NCBI GenBank assembly: GCA_016744415.1
Contig: JADGEL010000004.1
Span: 1-64,000, forward strand
DNA: 64,000 nucleotides
Source of the DNA: Flavobacteriaceae bacterium
GTDB taxonomy: Bacteria; Bacteroidota; Bacteroidia; Flavobacteriales; Flavobacteriaceae
Direction of reading: 5' to 3'
Program-made: the position numbers and the translations under genes
The notes under the pieces: generated by a model
The model's input: the letters and a program-made list of their open reading frames with translations, nothing else
What the model was told of the DNA's origin: nothing
The model's database searches: none
Part shown: in pieces, positions 16,156-25,264 of the stretch
Layout of the letters: each line of letters starts with the position of its first letter
Position numbering within the stretch: position 1 is the first letter of the stretch

Positions 16156-19059
16156 ATGAAAACTAGCGAACAACTTCAAAATTTACAATCAAAATTATCG
16201 GGAGATTTATTTTTTGATGATTTACACAAATCAATTTATGCTACAGATGCATCGGTATATCGAAAAATTCCGATAGCCGTTGCGATGCCTAAATCTGTAG
16301 AAGACATCCAAAAACTAATAACATTTGCCAAAGAACAAGAAACAACTTTAATTCCGAGAGCTGCAGGAACTTCATTAGCTGGTCAATGTGTTGGTGATGG
16401 AATAGTAGTTGATATTTCAAAATATTTTACAAAAATAATTGCAATTGACGCCAAAAATAAAACAGCTACAATTCAACCAGGAGTTATTCGTGATGATTTA
16501 AACAGACATTTAAAACAATTTGGATTATTCTTTAGTCCTAACACTTCAACATCTAATCGATGTATGATTGGCGGTATGGTTGGCAACAACTCTTCGGGCA
16601 CAACTTCAATTCAATACGGAGTTACTAGAGATAAAATTTTGCAATTAAAAACGGTACTTTCTGATGGTTCTCTAGTTGAATTTTCATCAATCACTTCTAA
16701 TGAGTTTATCAATAAGACAAAAGGTGATTCTTTAGAAAACAACATCTACAAAACAATTTTTGACGAATTATCAAATGAAACACAGCAACAAGAAATAAAA
16801 AAAGAGTTTCCTAAAGAATCCATCCATAGAAGAAATACTGGCTATGCCATTGATGCTCTTTTAACTTCTGATTTATTTGGAGGAGAATCGACAGAAACAA
16901 ATCTTTGTGAACTCTTATCAGGAAGTGAAGGCACCTTAGCTTTCACAACAGAAATTACCATTAAACTAGATAACTTACCCCCTACTGAAAGTGTTTTAGT
17001 AGCAGCGCATTTCGATTCTATCAATCAAAGTATGGAGGCTGTAGTTGTTGCCATGAAACACAATTTGTATATGTGTGAGCTGATGGACAAAACCATTTTA
17101 GACTGTACCAAAAACAATAGAGAGCAAATAAAAAATCGCTTTTTTATTGAGGATGACCCAAAGGCAGTTTTGATGCTAGAGGTTTGTGCTGATTCAATTA
17201 ATGAAGCTACAAAATTAGCAAATAATTTAATTGAAGATTTAAAATCACATAATTTTGGTTATGCGTTTCCAAAACTAATTGGTACTGATATTGACAAAGC
17301 AATCAACCTTAGAAAAGCTGGATTAGGACTTTTAGGAAATATTATTGGTGATAAAAAAGCAGTGGCTTGCATTGAAGATACCGCAGTAAAATTACAAGAT
17401 TTACCAAATTATATTGCTGAATTTTCGCAAATGATGGATGACTTTAAACAAGAAGCCGTGTATTATGCGCATGCCGGTGCTGGTGAAATTCACCTCCGCC
17501 CTATCTTAAATTTGAAGAAACAAGAAGATGTTAAACTATTTAGAGAAATAACGACCAAAACAGCTGAACTTGTAAAAAAATATGGAGGAACATTTAGTGG
17601 AGAACATGGTGATGGAATTGTTCGTGCAGAATTTATTCCGCTGATGATTGGCAAAAATAATTACCAATTATTAAAACGCATCAAAATAGCCTTTGACAAT
17701 AAAAATGTATTTAATAAAGGAAAAATTATTGACCCTTTTCTGATGGACACATCGCTTCGTTATGAAATAGACAGAGAAGAGCCTCAAATTAAAACCCAAT
17801 TCGATTTTTCTGACTCTCAAGGAATTTTAAGAGCTACTGAAAAATGTAATGGCTCTGGAGATTGCCGAAAATCAATTGAAGCTGGAGGAACAATGTGTCC
17901 GAGTTATAGAGCAACGAAAAACGAAAAAGACACAACTCGGGCTAGGGCAAATGCGCTACGCGAATTTTTGACCTCGTCAAAAAAACAAAATAAATTCAAT
18001 CAAAAAGAATTAAAGCAAGTGTTTGACTTGTGTTTAAGTTGCAAAGCATGTGCAAGTGAATGCCCAAGTAATGTTGATGTTGCAACCTTAAAAGCAGAGT
18101 TTCTATATCAATATCAAAAAGAAAATAAGCCTAGATTCAGAAATAAATTGTTTGCCTTTAACAATGACTATAATAAGCTTGGAAGTATTTTTCCTCCAAT
18201 CACCAATTTCATTCTAAGCCAAAATATCACCAAAAAAATATTAGGATTTCCTTTAAAGAGAAGCATCCCCAAAATGGGAAGTATCACTTTTAAAAAATGG
18301 ATGAAAAAGCAACAAAAGACAAAAAAGACACAAGAGAAAAAAGTCTATTTGTTTTGTGATGAATTTACCAATTTTAATGATGTTGAAATTGGAATGGATA
18401 CCTATCACCTTTTAGAAAAACTGGGGTATGAGGTTTTATTAGTTAATCATGAAGAAAGTGGAAGAGCAATGGTAACAGAAGGTTTTCTAGATCAGTTTAA
18501 AGTTATTGCCAATAAAAACATTGCTCTTTTTAAAGACCTAGTTTCAGAAGAAACTCCATTGATCGGAATTGAGCCCACCCCTATTTTATGCTTTAGAGAT
18601 GAATATTTGAGAATTGCTGATGACAAAGAATCTGCTATCAAAATATCGAAGCATTGTTGGACTATAGAAGAATTTATTCAACAAGAAGTTGAAAAAGGTA
18701 CTATTAAATCTGAACAATTTACATCTGAAACAAAAGAAATAAAAGTGCATGGGCATTGTCATCAAAAATCATTGATTGGTATGCATCCTGCCTTTACCAT
18801 GTTAAACCTCCCAACAAATTATAAAGTATCTATCTTAAATACTGGCTGCTGCGGAATGGCAGGTTCTTTTGGTTTTAAAAAAGAGCATTATGATTTGAGT
18901 ATGCAAATAGGTGAAGACTGTCTTTTTCCAAAAATTAGAAACTTACAGCCCAAAACTATTCTAGTGAGTTCTGGCACAAGTTGTCGTCATCAAATTGTTG
19001 ACGGCACAGAACGTGAAGCCCAACACCCATCTACGATTCTATTACATGCGCTAAAATAA
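16156..19059 (+). CDS. FAD-linked oxidase / Fe-S oxidoreductase fusion (D-2-hydroxyacid dehydrogenase type)
   Basis: A 967-residue fusion of a D-lactate/D-2-hydroxyglutarate-type flavoprotein with an iron-sulfur subunit. Residues about 40-190 form the FAD-binding_4 domain (IPRAAGTSLAGQCVGDG, NNSSGTTSIQYG), about 250-520 the FAD-oxidase C domain (GAGEIHLRPILNL, GEHGDGIVR). Cysteine clusters near 560-655 (CNGSGDC, CLSCKACASECP) bind two 4Fe-4S centres. A CCG-type domain follows (GHCHQK, GCCGMAGSFG near 900). No signal peptide; probably membrane-associated on the cytoplasmic face, passing electrons from a 2-hydroxyacid to the quinone pool. The exact substrate cannot be read. Resembles YdiJ. Confidence 0.88.
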   Translation: MKTSEQLQNLQSKLSGDLFFDDLHKSIYATDASVYRKIPIAVAMPKSVEDIQKLITFAKEQETTLIPRAAGTSLAGQCVGDGIVVDISKYFTKIIAIDAKNKTATIQPGVIRDDLNRHLKQFGLFFSPNTSTSNRCMIGGMVGNNSSGTTSIQYGVTRDKILQLKTVLSDGSLVEFSSITSNEFINKTKGDSLENNIYKTIFDELSNETQQQEIKKEFPKESIHRRNTGYAIDALLTSDLFGGESTETNLCELLSGSEGTLAFTTEITIKLDNLPPTESVLVAAHFDSINQSMEAVVVAMKHNLYMCELMDKTILDCTKNNREQIKNRFFIEDDPKAVLMLEVCADSINEATKLANNLIEDLKSHNFGYAFPKLIGTDIDKAINLRKAGLGLLGNIIGDKKAVACIEDTAVKLQDLPNYIAEFSQMMDDFKQEAVYYAHAGAGEIHLRPILNLKKQEDVKLFREITTKTAELVKKYGGTFSGEHGDGIVRAEFIPLMIGKNNYQLLKRIKIAFDNKNVFNKGKIIDPFLMDTSLRYEIDREEPQIKTQFDFSDSQGILRATEKCNGSGDCRKSIEAGGTMCPSYRATKNEKDTTRARANALREFLTSSKKQNKFNQKELKQVFDLCLSCKACASECPSNVDVATLKAEFLYQYQKENKPRFRNKLFAFNNDYNKLGSIFPPITNFILSQNITKKILGFPLKRSIPKMGSITFKKWMKKQQKTKKTQEKKVYLFCDEFTNFNDVEIGMDTYHLLEKLGYEVLLVNHEESGRAMVTEGFLDQFKVIANKNIALFKDLVSEETPLIGIEPTPILCFRDEYLRIADDKESAIKISKHCWTIEEFIQQEVEKGTIKSEQFTSETKEIKVHGHCHQKSLIGMHPAFTMLNLPTNYKVSILNTGCCGMAGSFGFKKEHYDLSMQIGEDCLFPKIRNLQPKTILVSSGTSCRHQIVDGTEREAQHPSTILLHALK

Positions 19060-19196
19060 GATTTTAAATCTTTTATTTTTTTGTATATTAGCCTGACTCT
19101 AATTCAGGTGAATCCTCTCCTTCGCCCAAATTTTTATAATTCAACTATCACATTAAATGGTCGTTGATTTTTTTGTGAGCTTTTTTAAAACTAACC

Positions 19197-20501
19197 ATGA
19201 AAGAGAAAGAAGAAGGATTAAAACGCTATGTCGGTGTATTAGGTTTATCAGCAAATATTGTAAATATTATTGTGGGTGCAGGTATTTTTGTAATTCCTGC
19301 GATTATTGCAGAAAATATGGGCTCAACTAGTATCGTTGCCTATTTATTTTGCGGGTTTTTAATTACTCTCATCATGCTTTGCTTTGCAGAAGCAGGTAGT
19401 AAAGTTACAAATACTGGAGGTGGATTTGCTTATGTAGAAGCAGCCTTTGGAAAATACCCCGGGTTTGTAATTGCCATTGTAGCTCTTACAGGAAGTCTTT
19501 TGGCAGATGCCGCAGTTGCAAATGCTTTGGTAGGCATTTTAGGAAGTTCTTTCCCTATTTTTAAACACGAAGTTGTTAGAATTCTATTTTTTGCCATAGT
19601 ATTCTTCGGATTAGCTGGAATTAATATCATTGGAATTAGACAAGGCATAGGGCTAGTAAAGGTAGTTACATTGATAAAATTATCTCCTCTGCTACTTTTA
19701 ATTCTTGTTGGTTGGACGGATGTATCTATATCTAATTTGGTATGGGAATCCACACCTACAATCCAACAAATTGGAGAAACTTCTTTGATTTTGATTTTTG
19801 CATTTCAAGGAGGCGAAACGGGTTTGGTAGTTGGTGGTGAAATTAAAAACCCAAAGAAAACAGTGCCAAAAGGAATCTTTTTTGCAATCCTATTTGTTCT
19901 CATCATCTATATATTAATTCAGGGAGTTGCCCAAGGTGTACTTGGAAATGAGTTGGCAAATTTTACAGAAGCTCCATTGGCCGAAACCGCCAACGTAATT
20001 TTTGGACCTATCGGATTTACTATTTTATTTGTAGGAGCGGCAATTTCAATGTTTGGGTATTTTATAGGTGATTTGTTAAATACTCCAAGAGTTTTGTTTG
20101 CCTTAGCAAGAGACCAAATTATACCTGTACAATTTTTAGCGCGCATTCATAAAAAATTTAAGACCCCTTATTTTGCAATTATCTTATATGCTACAATTGG
20201 ATTTACAATTGCCTCTTTGGGTGGGTTTAAGCAATTAATTAACATTGCAAGTGCAGCAATATTGTTACTCTATTTAGGTGTTGCTCTATCAGTTATTCAA
20301 TTAAGACGCAAATTCAAAACATCACCAGATGAATTCGAAATACCATTTGGTTATACCGTACCAATACTTTCGGCTATAATTATAATGTATTTATTATCTC
20401 ATTTAACAAGTACCGAAAAAATTGGAATTGCTATTTTTATAGCAATCTTAACTGTCATTTATGGACTAATACTTTACTTTAAAAAGAAAAGCAATGATTA
20501 A
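19197..20501 (+). CDS. APC-family amino acid permease
   Basis: A 434-residue inner-membrane transporter with twelve predicted helices. The APC signature is in helix 1 (NIVNIIVGAGIFVIPAIIAEN), with TNTGGGFAYVEAAFG before helix 3 and FQGGETGLVVGGEIKNPKKTVPKG in the centre. It probably imports an amino acid or amine by proton or antiport coupling; specificity is not visible. It is first in a tightly packed plus-strand cluster and overlaps the next gene (cyclophilin lipoprotein) by eight bases. Confidence 0.88.
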   Translation: MKEKEEGLKRYVGVLGLSANIVNIIVGAGIFVIPAIIAENMGSTSIVAYLFCGFLITLIMLCFAEAGSKVTNTGGGFAYVEAAFGKYPGFVIAIVALTGSLLADAAVANALVGILGSSFPIFKHEVVRILFFAIVFFGLAGINIIGIRQGIGLVKVVTLIKLSPLLLLILVGWTDVSISNLVWESTPTIQQIGETSLILIFAFQGGETGLVVGGEIKNPKKTVPKGIFFAILFVLIIYILIQGVAQGVLGNELANFTEAPLAETANVIFGPIGFTILFVGAAISMFGYFIGDLLNTPRVLFALARDQIIPVQFLARIHKKFKTPYFAIILYATIGFTIASLGGFKQLINIASAAILLLYLGVALSVIQLRRKFKTSPDEFEIPFGYTVPILSAIIIMYLLSHLTSTEKIGIAIFIAILTVIYGLILYFKKKSND

Positions 20502-21087
20502 ATTTTTCAAAAAAAAACAAACTCTACTAATGATAATTTTAGTAGCAATTACTATCAGAAGTTGTAAAACCAACAACACAATCGACTGTGAAATAAAAAC
20601 AACTGAAGGTTCTATTTATGTAGAACTTTACCCGGATAAAGCACCAATAACTGTTGCAAACTTTATACAATATGTAGACGGCGACTTATATACGAATAGT
20701 TCGTTTTTCAGAATTTGCAACCCTGCCAATGAAGCAGATAGAAAAATTAAAATTGAAGTAATTCAAGGTGGTTTTGATAATGAAGTAAAGGACTTACCCT
20801 CTATCAATATTGAAACTACTAAATTAACAGGAATCAAACATTTAAACGGAACCATCTCTATGGCGAGAGATAAACCAAATTCTGCCACCAACAGTTTCTT
20901 TATTTGTATTGGCGAACAACCTGAGTTAAATTTTGGTGGGAGACGGAACTCAGATGGACAAGGCTTTGCTGCTTTTGGAAAAGTAATTAAAGGGATGGAT
21001 GTAGTATTGGCAATTCAAAAACAAAAAGACACCTCGCAATATTTGGTAAAGCCTATTATAATTAAATCTATTAAAAGAGTTAAATAA
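20494..21087 (+). CDS. Cyclophilin-type peptidyl-prolyl isomerase, exported
   Basis: A 197-residue cyclophilin with an N-terminal hydrophobic signal (LLMIILVAITIRSC, possible lipidation at Cys24, although the lipobox IRSC is poor). Motifs include IYVELYPDKAPITVANFIQY, FFRIC, VIQGG, ISMARDKPNSATNSFFICIG and AFGKVIKGMDVV. The usual FHR is FFR, so the catalytic arginine is kept. Likely acts on periplasmic proteins. One of three cyclophilin genes in the window (also 8978 and 32133). Follows the permease with an eight-base overlap. Confidence 0.88.
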   Translation: MIKFFKKKQTLLMIILVAITIRSCKTNNTIDCEIKTTEGSIYVELYPDKAPITVANFIQYVDGDLYTNSSFFRICNPANEADRKIKIEVIQGGFDNEVKDLPSINIETTKLTGIKHLNGTISMARDKPNSATNSFFICIGEQPELNFGGRRNSDGQGFAAFGKVIKGMDVVLAIQKQKDTSQYLVKPIIIKSIKRVK

Positions 21088-21099
21088 AAACTAAAGAAT

Positions 21100-21876
21100 A
21101 TGATTAATTCCTTCAGAAAAAAACGCAAAAAAATGGCAGATGATAATAAGACCTTAAAATATCTACGATATGCCATAGGCGAAATTGTACTGGTAGTTGT
21201 TGGAATTCTCATTGCGTTGCAAATAAATAATTGGAATGAAGACAGAAAAATTTATCAAAAAGAATTAATTATAGTAGGTGAGCTATATGAAGAATTACAA
21301 CAAAATCTGATTATTACAATACATCATAAAAATAAGATAAAACTTAGAAACGAGGAGGTACTTTATTTACTTAATATTAGTTCTGATTCATTAAACCTTT
21401 TAACAGATGCTCAACTTGCCGAACGAATATTTAAATCAGGTCATATTGGAACATTTTCTCCTTTAAATCAAAAATTAAATAGTGTATTAAGTCTAGAAAA
21501 TTTTGAGTTTAGTCATTCAAAGGTATTATTAAATGATCTGCAAAATTACACCATTTCTATTCATAATATTATCACAAGAAATAATGATGCTTTGGGAGCT
21601 TTTAGAAATTCATTGGTGCCATTTTTGAGTAAAAGAATAAGCATTAAAAATATAATGCATTATGCAAACCCAGATCTGATTAACAAAAGTGAAAATTTTT
21701 CTAATGATAGATCAGTAATTAAATCTATAGGGTTTGAAAACTTATATGCTGATCTTTTTGCAAGTGGAAGTTCAAATGCTACATATCTTAATGAAAATAT
21801 TGAATTAATATCTAATTTATTAGGACACATCGAAGAAAAATACCCATCTATTATTTCAAATTTAAACAATGATTAA
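21100..21876 (+). CDS. DUF6090 family membrane protein, copy 1
   Basis: A 258-residue protein of DUF6090. It starts MINSFRKKRKKMADDNK, then LKYLRYAIGEIVLVVVGILIALQINNWNE, which is a single membrane helix at about residues 25-43, followed by a long helical extracytoplasmic domain. Common in Bacteroidota; function unknown. Its stop overlaps the start of a paralogue by eight bases. DNA at 21133-21189 matches 55 of 57 bases at 21902-21958 in that paralogue, while the rest has diverged. Confidence 0.88.
   Translation: MINSFRKKRKKMADDNKTLKYLRYAIGEIVLVVVGILIALQINNWNEDRKIYQKELIIVGELYEELQQNLIITIHHKNKIKLRNEEVLYLLNISSDSLNLLTDAQLAERIFKSGHIGTFSPLNQKLNSVLSLENFEFSHSKVLLNDLQNYTISIHNIITRNNDALGAFRNSLVPFLSKRISIKNIMHYANPDLINKSENFSNDRSVIKSIGFENLYADLFASGSSNATYLNENIELISNLLGHIEEKYPSIISNLNND
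21133..21189 (+). repeat. 57-bp direct repeat, left copy (within DUF6090 gene 1)
   Basis: Matches 21902-21958 at 55 of 57 positions, including synonymous sites. Encodes MADDNKTLKYLRYAIGEIV. Confidence 0.85.
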
Positions 21877-22663
21877 CTTCTTTAGAAAAACCCGAAAAAA
21901 AATGGCAGATGATAATAAGGCCTTAAAATATCTACGATACGCCATAGGCGAAATTGTATTAGTAGTCATTGGTATTTTAATTGCGTTACAACTAAATACT
22001 TGGAAAGAAAACAAAATTGAACAAAGAAAAGAATCCATTTATTTAGATAATATAAAACGTGATTTACAAAATCAATTAACCAAAATTGATGCTCAAATTG
22101 ACTATGAAAAAAGAATTGTAGCGGTTGCTAAACCAATTCTTAAATCTTATAAAGCAAATAACAAGTTTACAGTTGATAGTATTTTTACGGCAAGTATAGG
22201 CGTAATGACTGGTAGAATGACTTTTGTAAAAGTAGATCCAACTTATACCGAATTATTGTCGTCTGGTCATATTGACATTATTAGAAATAATGATTTTAAA
22301 AATTCACTTATTACCTATTACCAAGATTTAGAACGAGGAGAACAAATCATAAACAAAAACAACAATCTTTTTACAGATGCTGTTTATATGAATAACATTA
22401 TTAAAATTTCAGAAATTCAACTCAGTAGAGAGTTTATTTTTGATGATCAATTGGCATCTGAAATAAAATCAGAGAATGTTATTAATATTAATGAAGTAAA
22501 TTTAAAAAAAATTACTATTGCCCAGTTAGAAAACCCAGAGTATGAACTCATAATGGTTAACGCTATTAACTTTCGATATTTTGTATCTGAACTTCATATT
22601 AGTTTTATGAAAGAGCAAAAAGAAAGAACACAAACATTAATTGAAAAGTTAGATAAATTATAA
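21869..22663 (+). CDS. DUF6090 family membrane protein, copy 2
   Basis: A 264-residue paralogue of the preceding gene, with the same N-terminus (FFRKTRKKMADDNKALKYLRYAIGEI) and membrane helix (VLVVIGILIALQLNTW), then a coiled, charged extracytoplasmic region that is only weakly similar to copy 1. Overlaps copy 1 by eight bases and the YdeI gene by one base (TAATG), so translation is probably coupled through the cluster. Function unknown. Confidence 0.88.
   Translation: MINFFRKTRKKMADDNKALKYLRYAIGEIVLVVIGILIALQLNTWKENKIEQRKESIYLDNIKRDLQNQLTKIDAQIDYEKRIVAVAKPILKSYKANNKFTVDSIFTASIGVMTGRMTFVKVDPTYTELLSSGHIDIIRNNDFKNSLITYYQDLERGEQIINKNNNLFTDAVYMNNIIKISEIQLSREFIFDDQLASEIKSENVININEVNLKKITIAQLENPEYELIMVNAINFRYFVSELHISFMKEQKERTQTLIEKLDKL
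21902..21958 (+). repeat. 57-bp direct repeat, right copy (within DUF6090 gene 2)
   Basis: Partner of 21133-21189; two differences (A/G and T/C) in 57 bases. Confidence 0.85.
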
Positions 22664-23238
22664 TGACAAAACAAGAACTCTACTTCCCTAACTATACAGA
22701 ATGGCGAGAATGGTTACACGAGAATCACAAATCATCAACCGGTGTATATCTTATCTTTTATAAAGTAACGAGTAACAAGCCAAGTATACGTTGGGAAGAA
22801 GCCGTAAAAGTAGCACTGTGCTATGGCTGGATAGATTCTACTGTAAAGAAATTAGACTATGAACGCAGAAAACAAACATTTACACCTCGCAAAATCAAAA
22901 GTGTTTGGAGTAAGCTCAATAAAACTTATATTAAAGAGTTAACAAAAGAAAAGCTAATGCATTCTAGCGGAAAAGCAATCATAAAAATTGCCAAACAAAA
23001 CGGTAGTTGGGATGCTTTAAATAATGTAGATAACGAAGTGATTCCTCCAAATTTACAAGCAGCATTTATTACCAATCTAAAGGCGTTTAAGAATTATAAA
23101 AATTTTGCCCCCTCATACAGAAGAGGCTATTTATATTGGTTATATGCTGCCAAAAGAAAAGCTACCCAACATAAACGGATTGATGAAATTATAAAATTAT
23201 GCAATGCAAACAAAAAACAACCAGATGGTGCTTGGTAA
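22663..23238 (+). CDS. YdeI/OmpD-associated family protein
   Basis: A 191-residue cytoplasmic protein of the YdeI/OmpD-associated family. Recognised by WREWLHENHKSSTGVYLIFYK, then IRWEEAVKVALCYGWIDSTVKKLD (residues about 43-66), RFTPRK-like QTFTPRKIKSVWSKLN, and the C-terminal YRRGYLYWLYAAKRKATQHKRIDE. Homologues have been linked to envelope stress and antimicrobial resistance, but the biochemical activity is unknown. Last gene of the 19197-23238 cluster. Confidence 0.88.
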   Translation: MTKQELYFPNYTEWREWLHENHKSSTGVYLIFYKVTSNKPSIRWEEAVKVALCYGWIDSTVKKLDYERRKQTFTPRKIKSVWSKLNKTYIKELTKEKLMHSSGKAIIKIAKQNGSWDALNNVDNEVIPPNLQAAFITNLKAFKNYKNFAPSYRRGYLYWLYAAKRKATQHKRIDEIIKLCNANKKQPDGAW

Positions 23239-23344
23239 TTTGGTTTGTTTCACTTTATTAAAAACACTAACTTCGCTTATCAATCGATATAATCAATTTA
23301 AACTGAATATGCCTTAATAATTGGCAACAATCAAAACAAATACA

Positions 23345-25081
23345 ATGAAAATAAAAAAACTAATTCTGATATCCGTTTTTGCATTTATTCTATTTGCTTG
23401 TAAAAATGACCCTAAAACAGATACATCAAATAATGACACTAGTATTACAACAATATATCATAACGGAGATATTATTACCATGGAAGGCTCTGAAGTTTCT
23501 TATGCGGAAACCATAATTGAACAAAAGGGTAAAATTATATTTGTTGGCTCTAAAGAACAAGCTCTAAAAGATTATAAAGATGTAGCATTCCATGATTTGA
23601 AAGGGCAAACACTTATACCAGGATTAATTGAACCACATTTACACCCTTCTCTGGCAGCAATTATGCTTCAAAATGAAATTATTGCACCTTACGATTGGAG
23701 TATTCCTTCTGGAGTAAAAAAGGGAGTACAAACACCAGAAGGTTACATAGATCGACTTTCAAAATCAATAAATGAAAAAGCCAATGAAGATGAATTATTC
23801 TTTATATGGGGCTATCATCAATTGTGGCATGGAGATTTGAATCGTACCATGCTCAACGAAATAGCAAAGAAAAAGCCTGTAGCTATTATTCATCGCTCTT
23901 TTCATGAAATTTTCCTTAATGATGCTGCAATTGAATTTGTAGGAGTCAAGGAAGAAGATTTTAAAAACAACCCACAAGTGTTTTGGGATAAAGGTCATTT
24001 TTATGAAGGTGGCTTTTTAGCACTTGTACCCACTTTATCAAAATGGATGTTAGCACCAGAAAGCTACCTCTCAGGTTTATCAGCGATGTCTCAAGTAATG
24101 CTTAAAAATGGAATAACTACAATTGCAGAACCTGGTTTTCCTAGTATTAATTTTGATATGGAATTGAATTTACTTCAAAAAGAAATGGAGAAAAATCCTC
24201 CATATTCTGTTTACCTCATTCCGAATGGGACACAACTCTATTCAATGAAAGGTGGCAATGATAAAGCCAAAGCATTTATTGAGTCTTTAGATACAATACA
24301 AACCTCATCTAACCTTAAGTTTTTACCAAATCAAGTAAAACTGTTCTCAGATGGCGCAATTTATTCTCAACTCATGCAAATGAAAGATGGTTATATCGAC
24401 GGTCATAGTGGTGAATGGATGACGCCTCTAGATCTTTTAAAAGAACAAATGCAACTTTATTGGGACGACAATTACAAAATTCACATGCATGCCAATGGTG
24501 ATTTAGGACAACAACAAGTAATTGATTATGTTAGAGATATTCATGCTCAAAATCCAAGAAAAGAACATCGTTTTACCCTACATCATATGGGATATTTTAC
24601 TCGTGATATGGCTAGTGAAATGGCTGACTTAGGAATAGAAGCTTCGGTAAACCCGTATTATCTCTGGGCGCTTTCTGATAAATATTCAGAGCATGGATTA
24701 GGAAAAGACCGTGCAGAAAACCTTGTGGCACTTAAACTACTCACAGAACAGAATATTCCGCTATCATTTCATTCAGATTTCTCAATGGCTCCAGCAGAAC
24801 CATTAACCTTAGCTTGGACAGCTATAAATAGAAAAACTTCACAGGGCAGTAAGTTTTCCCAGGATCAAAGAATTTCTGTATTTAATTCAATGAAGGCTAT
24901 TACAATTGATGCTGCAAGAACCTTGAACTTAGAAAATGAGCTTGGGTCTTTAAGAATAGGTAAAACTGCAAACTTTACTATTTTGGAAAAAAATCCATTT
25001 AAGATTAACCCAATGTTTATTAAAGACATTCCAGTTATAGGGGTGGTTTATAAAGGAAACTATGTTGAAAATAAAGAATAA
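23345..25081 (+). CDS. Amidohydrolase (YtcJ-like), lipoprotein
   Basis: A 578-residue metal-dependent hydrolase of the Amidohydrolase_3 / YtcJ group. A signal and lipobox (ILFAC, Cys19) precede the domain. Metal and substrate motifs: LIPGLIEPHLHP (PHLHP, about residues 95-106), KIHMHANGD, HHMGYF, SFHSDFSMAP, and C-terminal GSLRIGKTANFTIL. Reaction is probably hydrolysis of an amide or cyclic amide in the periplasm; substrate unknown. An in-frame TTG at 23321 lies in TTGGCAAC, part of a flanking repeat, so the ATG at 23345 is used. The gene is bracketed by TTGGCAAC upstream and GTTGCC immediately after its stop, like a mobile cassette. Confidence 0.88.
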   Translation: MKIKKLILISVFAFILFACKNDPKTDTSNNDTSITTIYHNGDIITMEGSEVSYAETIIEQKGKIIFVGSKEQALKDYKDVAFHDLKGQTLIPGLIEPHLHPSLAAIMLQNEIIAPYDWSIPSGVKKGVQTPEGYIDRLSKSINEKANEDELFFIWGYHQLWHGDLNRTMLNEIAKKKPVAIIHRSFHEIFLNDAAIEFVGVKEEDFKNNPQVFWDKGHFYEGGFLALVPTLSKWMLAPESYLSGLSAMSQVMLKNGITTIAEPGFPSINFDMELNLLQKEMEKNPPYSVYLIPNGTQLYSMKGGNDKAKAFIESLDTIQTSSNLKFLPNQVKLFSDGAIYSQLMQMKDGYIDGHSGEWMTPLDLLKEQMQLYWDDNYKIHMHANGDLGQQQVIDYVRDIHAQNPRKEHRFTLHHMGYFTRDMASEMADLGIEASVNPYYLWALSDKYSEHGLGKDRAENLVALKLLTEQNIPLSFHSDFSMAPAEPLTLAWTAINRKTSQGSKFSQDQRISVFNSMKAITIDAARTLNLENELGSLRIGKTANFTILEKNPFKINPMFIKDIPVIGVVYKGNYVENKE

Positions 25082-25200
25082 CTGTTGCCTAATAAGAACG
25101 TGCACAATTCATTGCTTGTTCTCGCCTGCTTCTGAAAACCCTTGTGGTTTTTCTAATATAGAGTATCTTTGCAAAATTAAGCACTAACCCTCATAATTAT
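25082..25200 (+). repeat. Cassette-junction-like intergenic repeat, copy E
   Basis: Starts at the amidohydrolase stop with CTGTTGCC, as does copy B. It contains CGTGCACAATTCATTGCTTG (25099-25118, like copy A), a hairpin AAAACC (25135-25140) and GGTTTT (25146-25151), an outward promoter motif, and TAAGCACTAACC (25178-25189), also at 2300-2311. Copies of this element class commonly end near GCACTAACC in other flavobacteria, to my recollection. Confidence 0.6.
25142..25171 (+). promoter_or_regulatory. Promoter within repeat E (TTG-N19-TATCTTTG)
   Basis: TTG at 25142-25144 and TATCTTTG at 25164-25171, with a 19-base gap, match the Bacteroidota -33/-7 promoter. It points toward the NUDIX gene. 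Confidence 0.55.
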
Positions 25201-25252
25201 TTGTACACAATACCGATAAGCGAAACTTCAAAATTTCCATAACTCTTTTTTG

Positions 25253-25260
25253 TATTTTTG
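25253..25260 (+). promoter_or_regulatory. -7 promoter box TATTTTTG
   Basis: Ends only four bases before the ATG at 25265; the transcript of the NUDIX gene would be leaderless or nearly so. Confidence 0.5.
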
Positions 25261-25264
25261 TTTT

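Noticed and set aside
19058..19080. AAGATTTTAAATCTT palindrome followed by T-rich DNA
   Set aside because: Very AT-rich and weak as a terminator; could be chance in this base composition.
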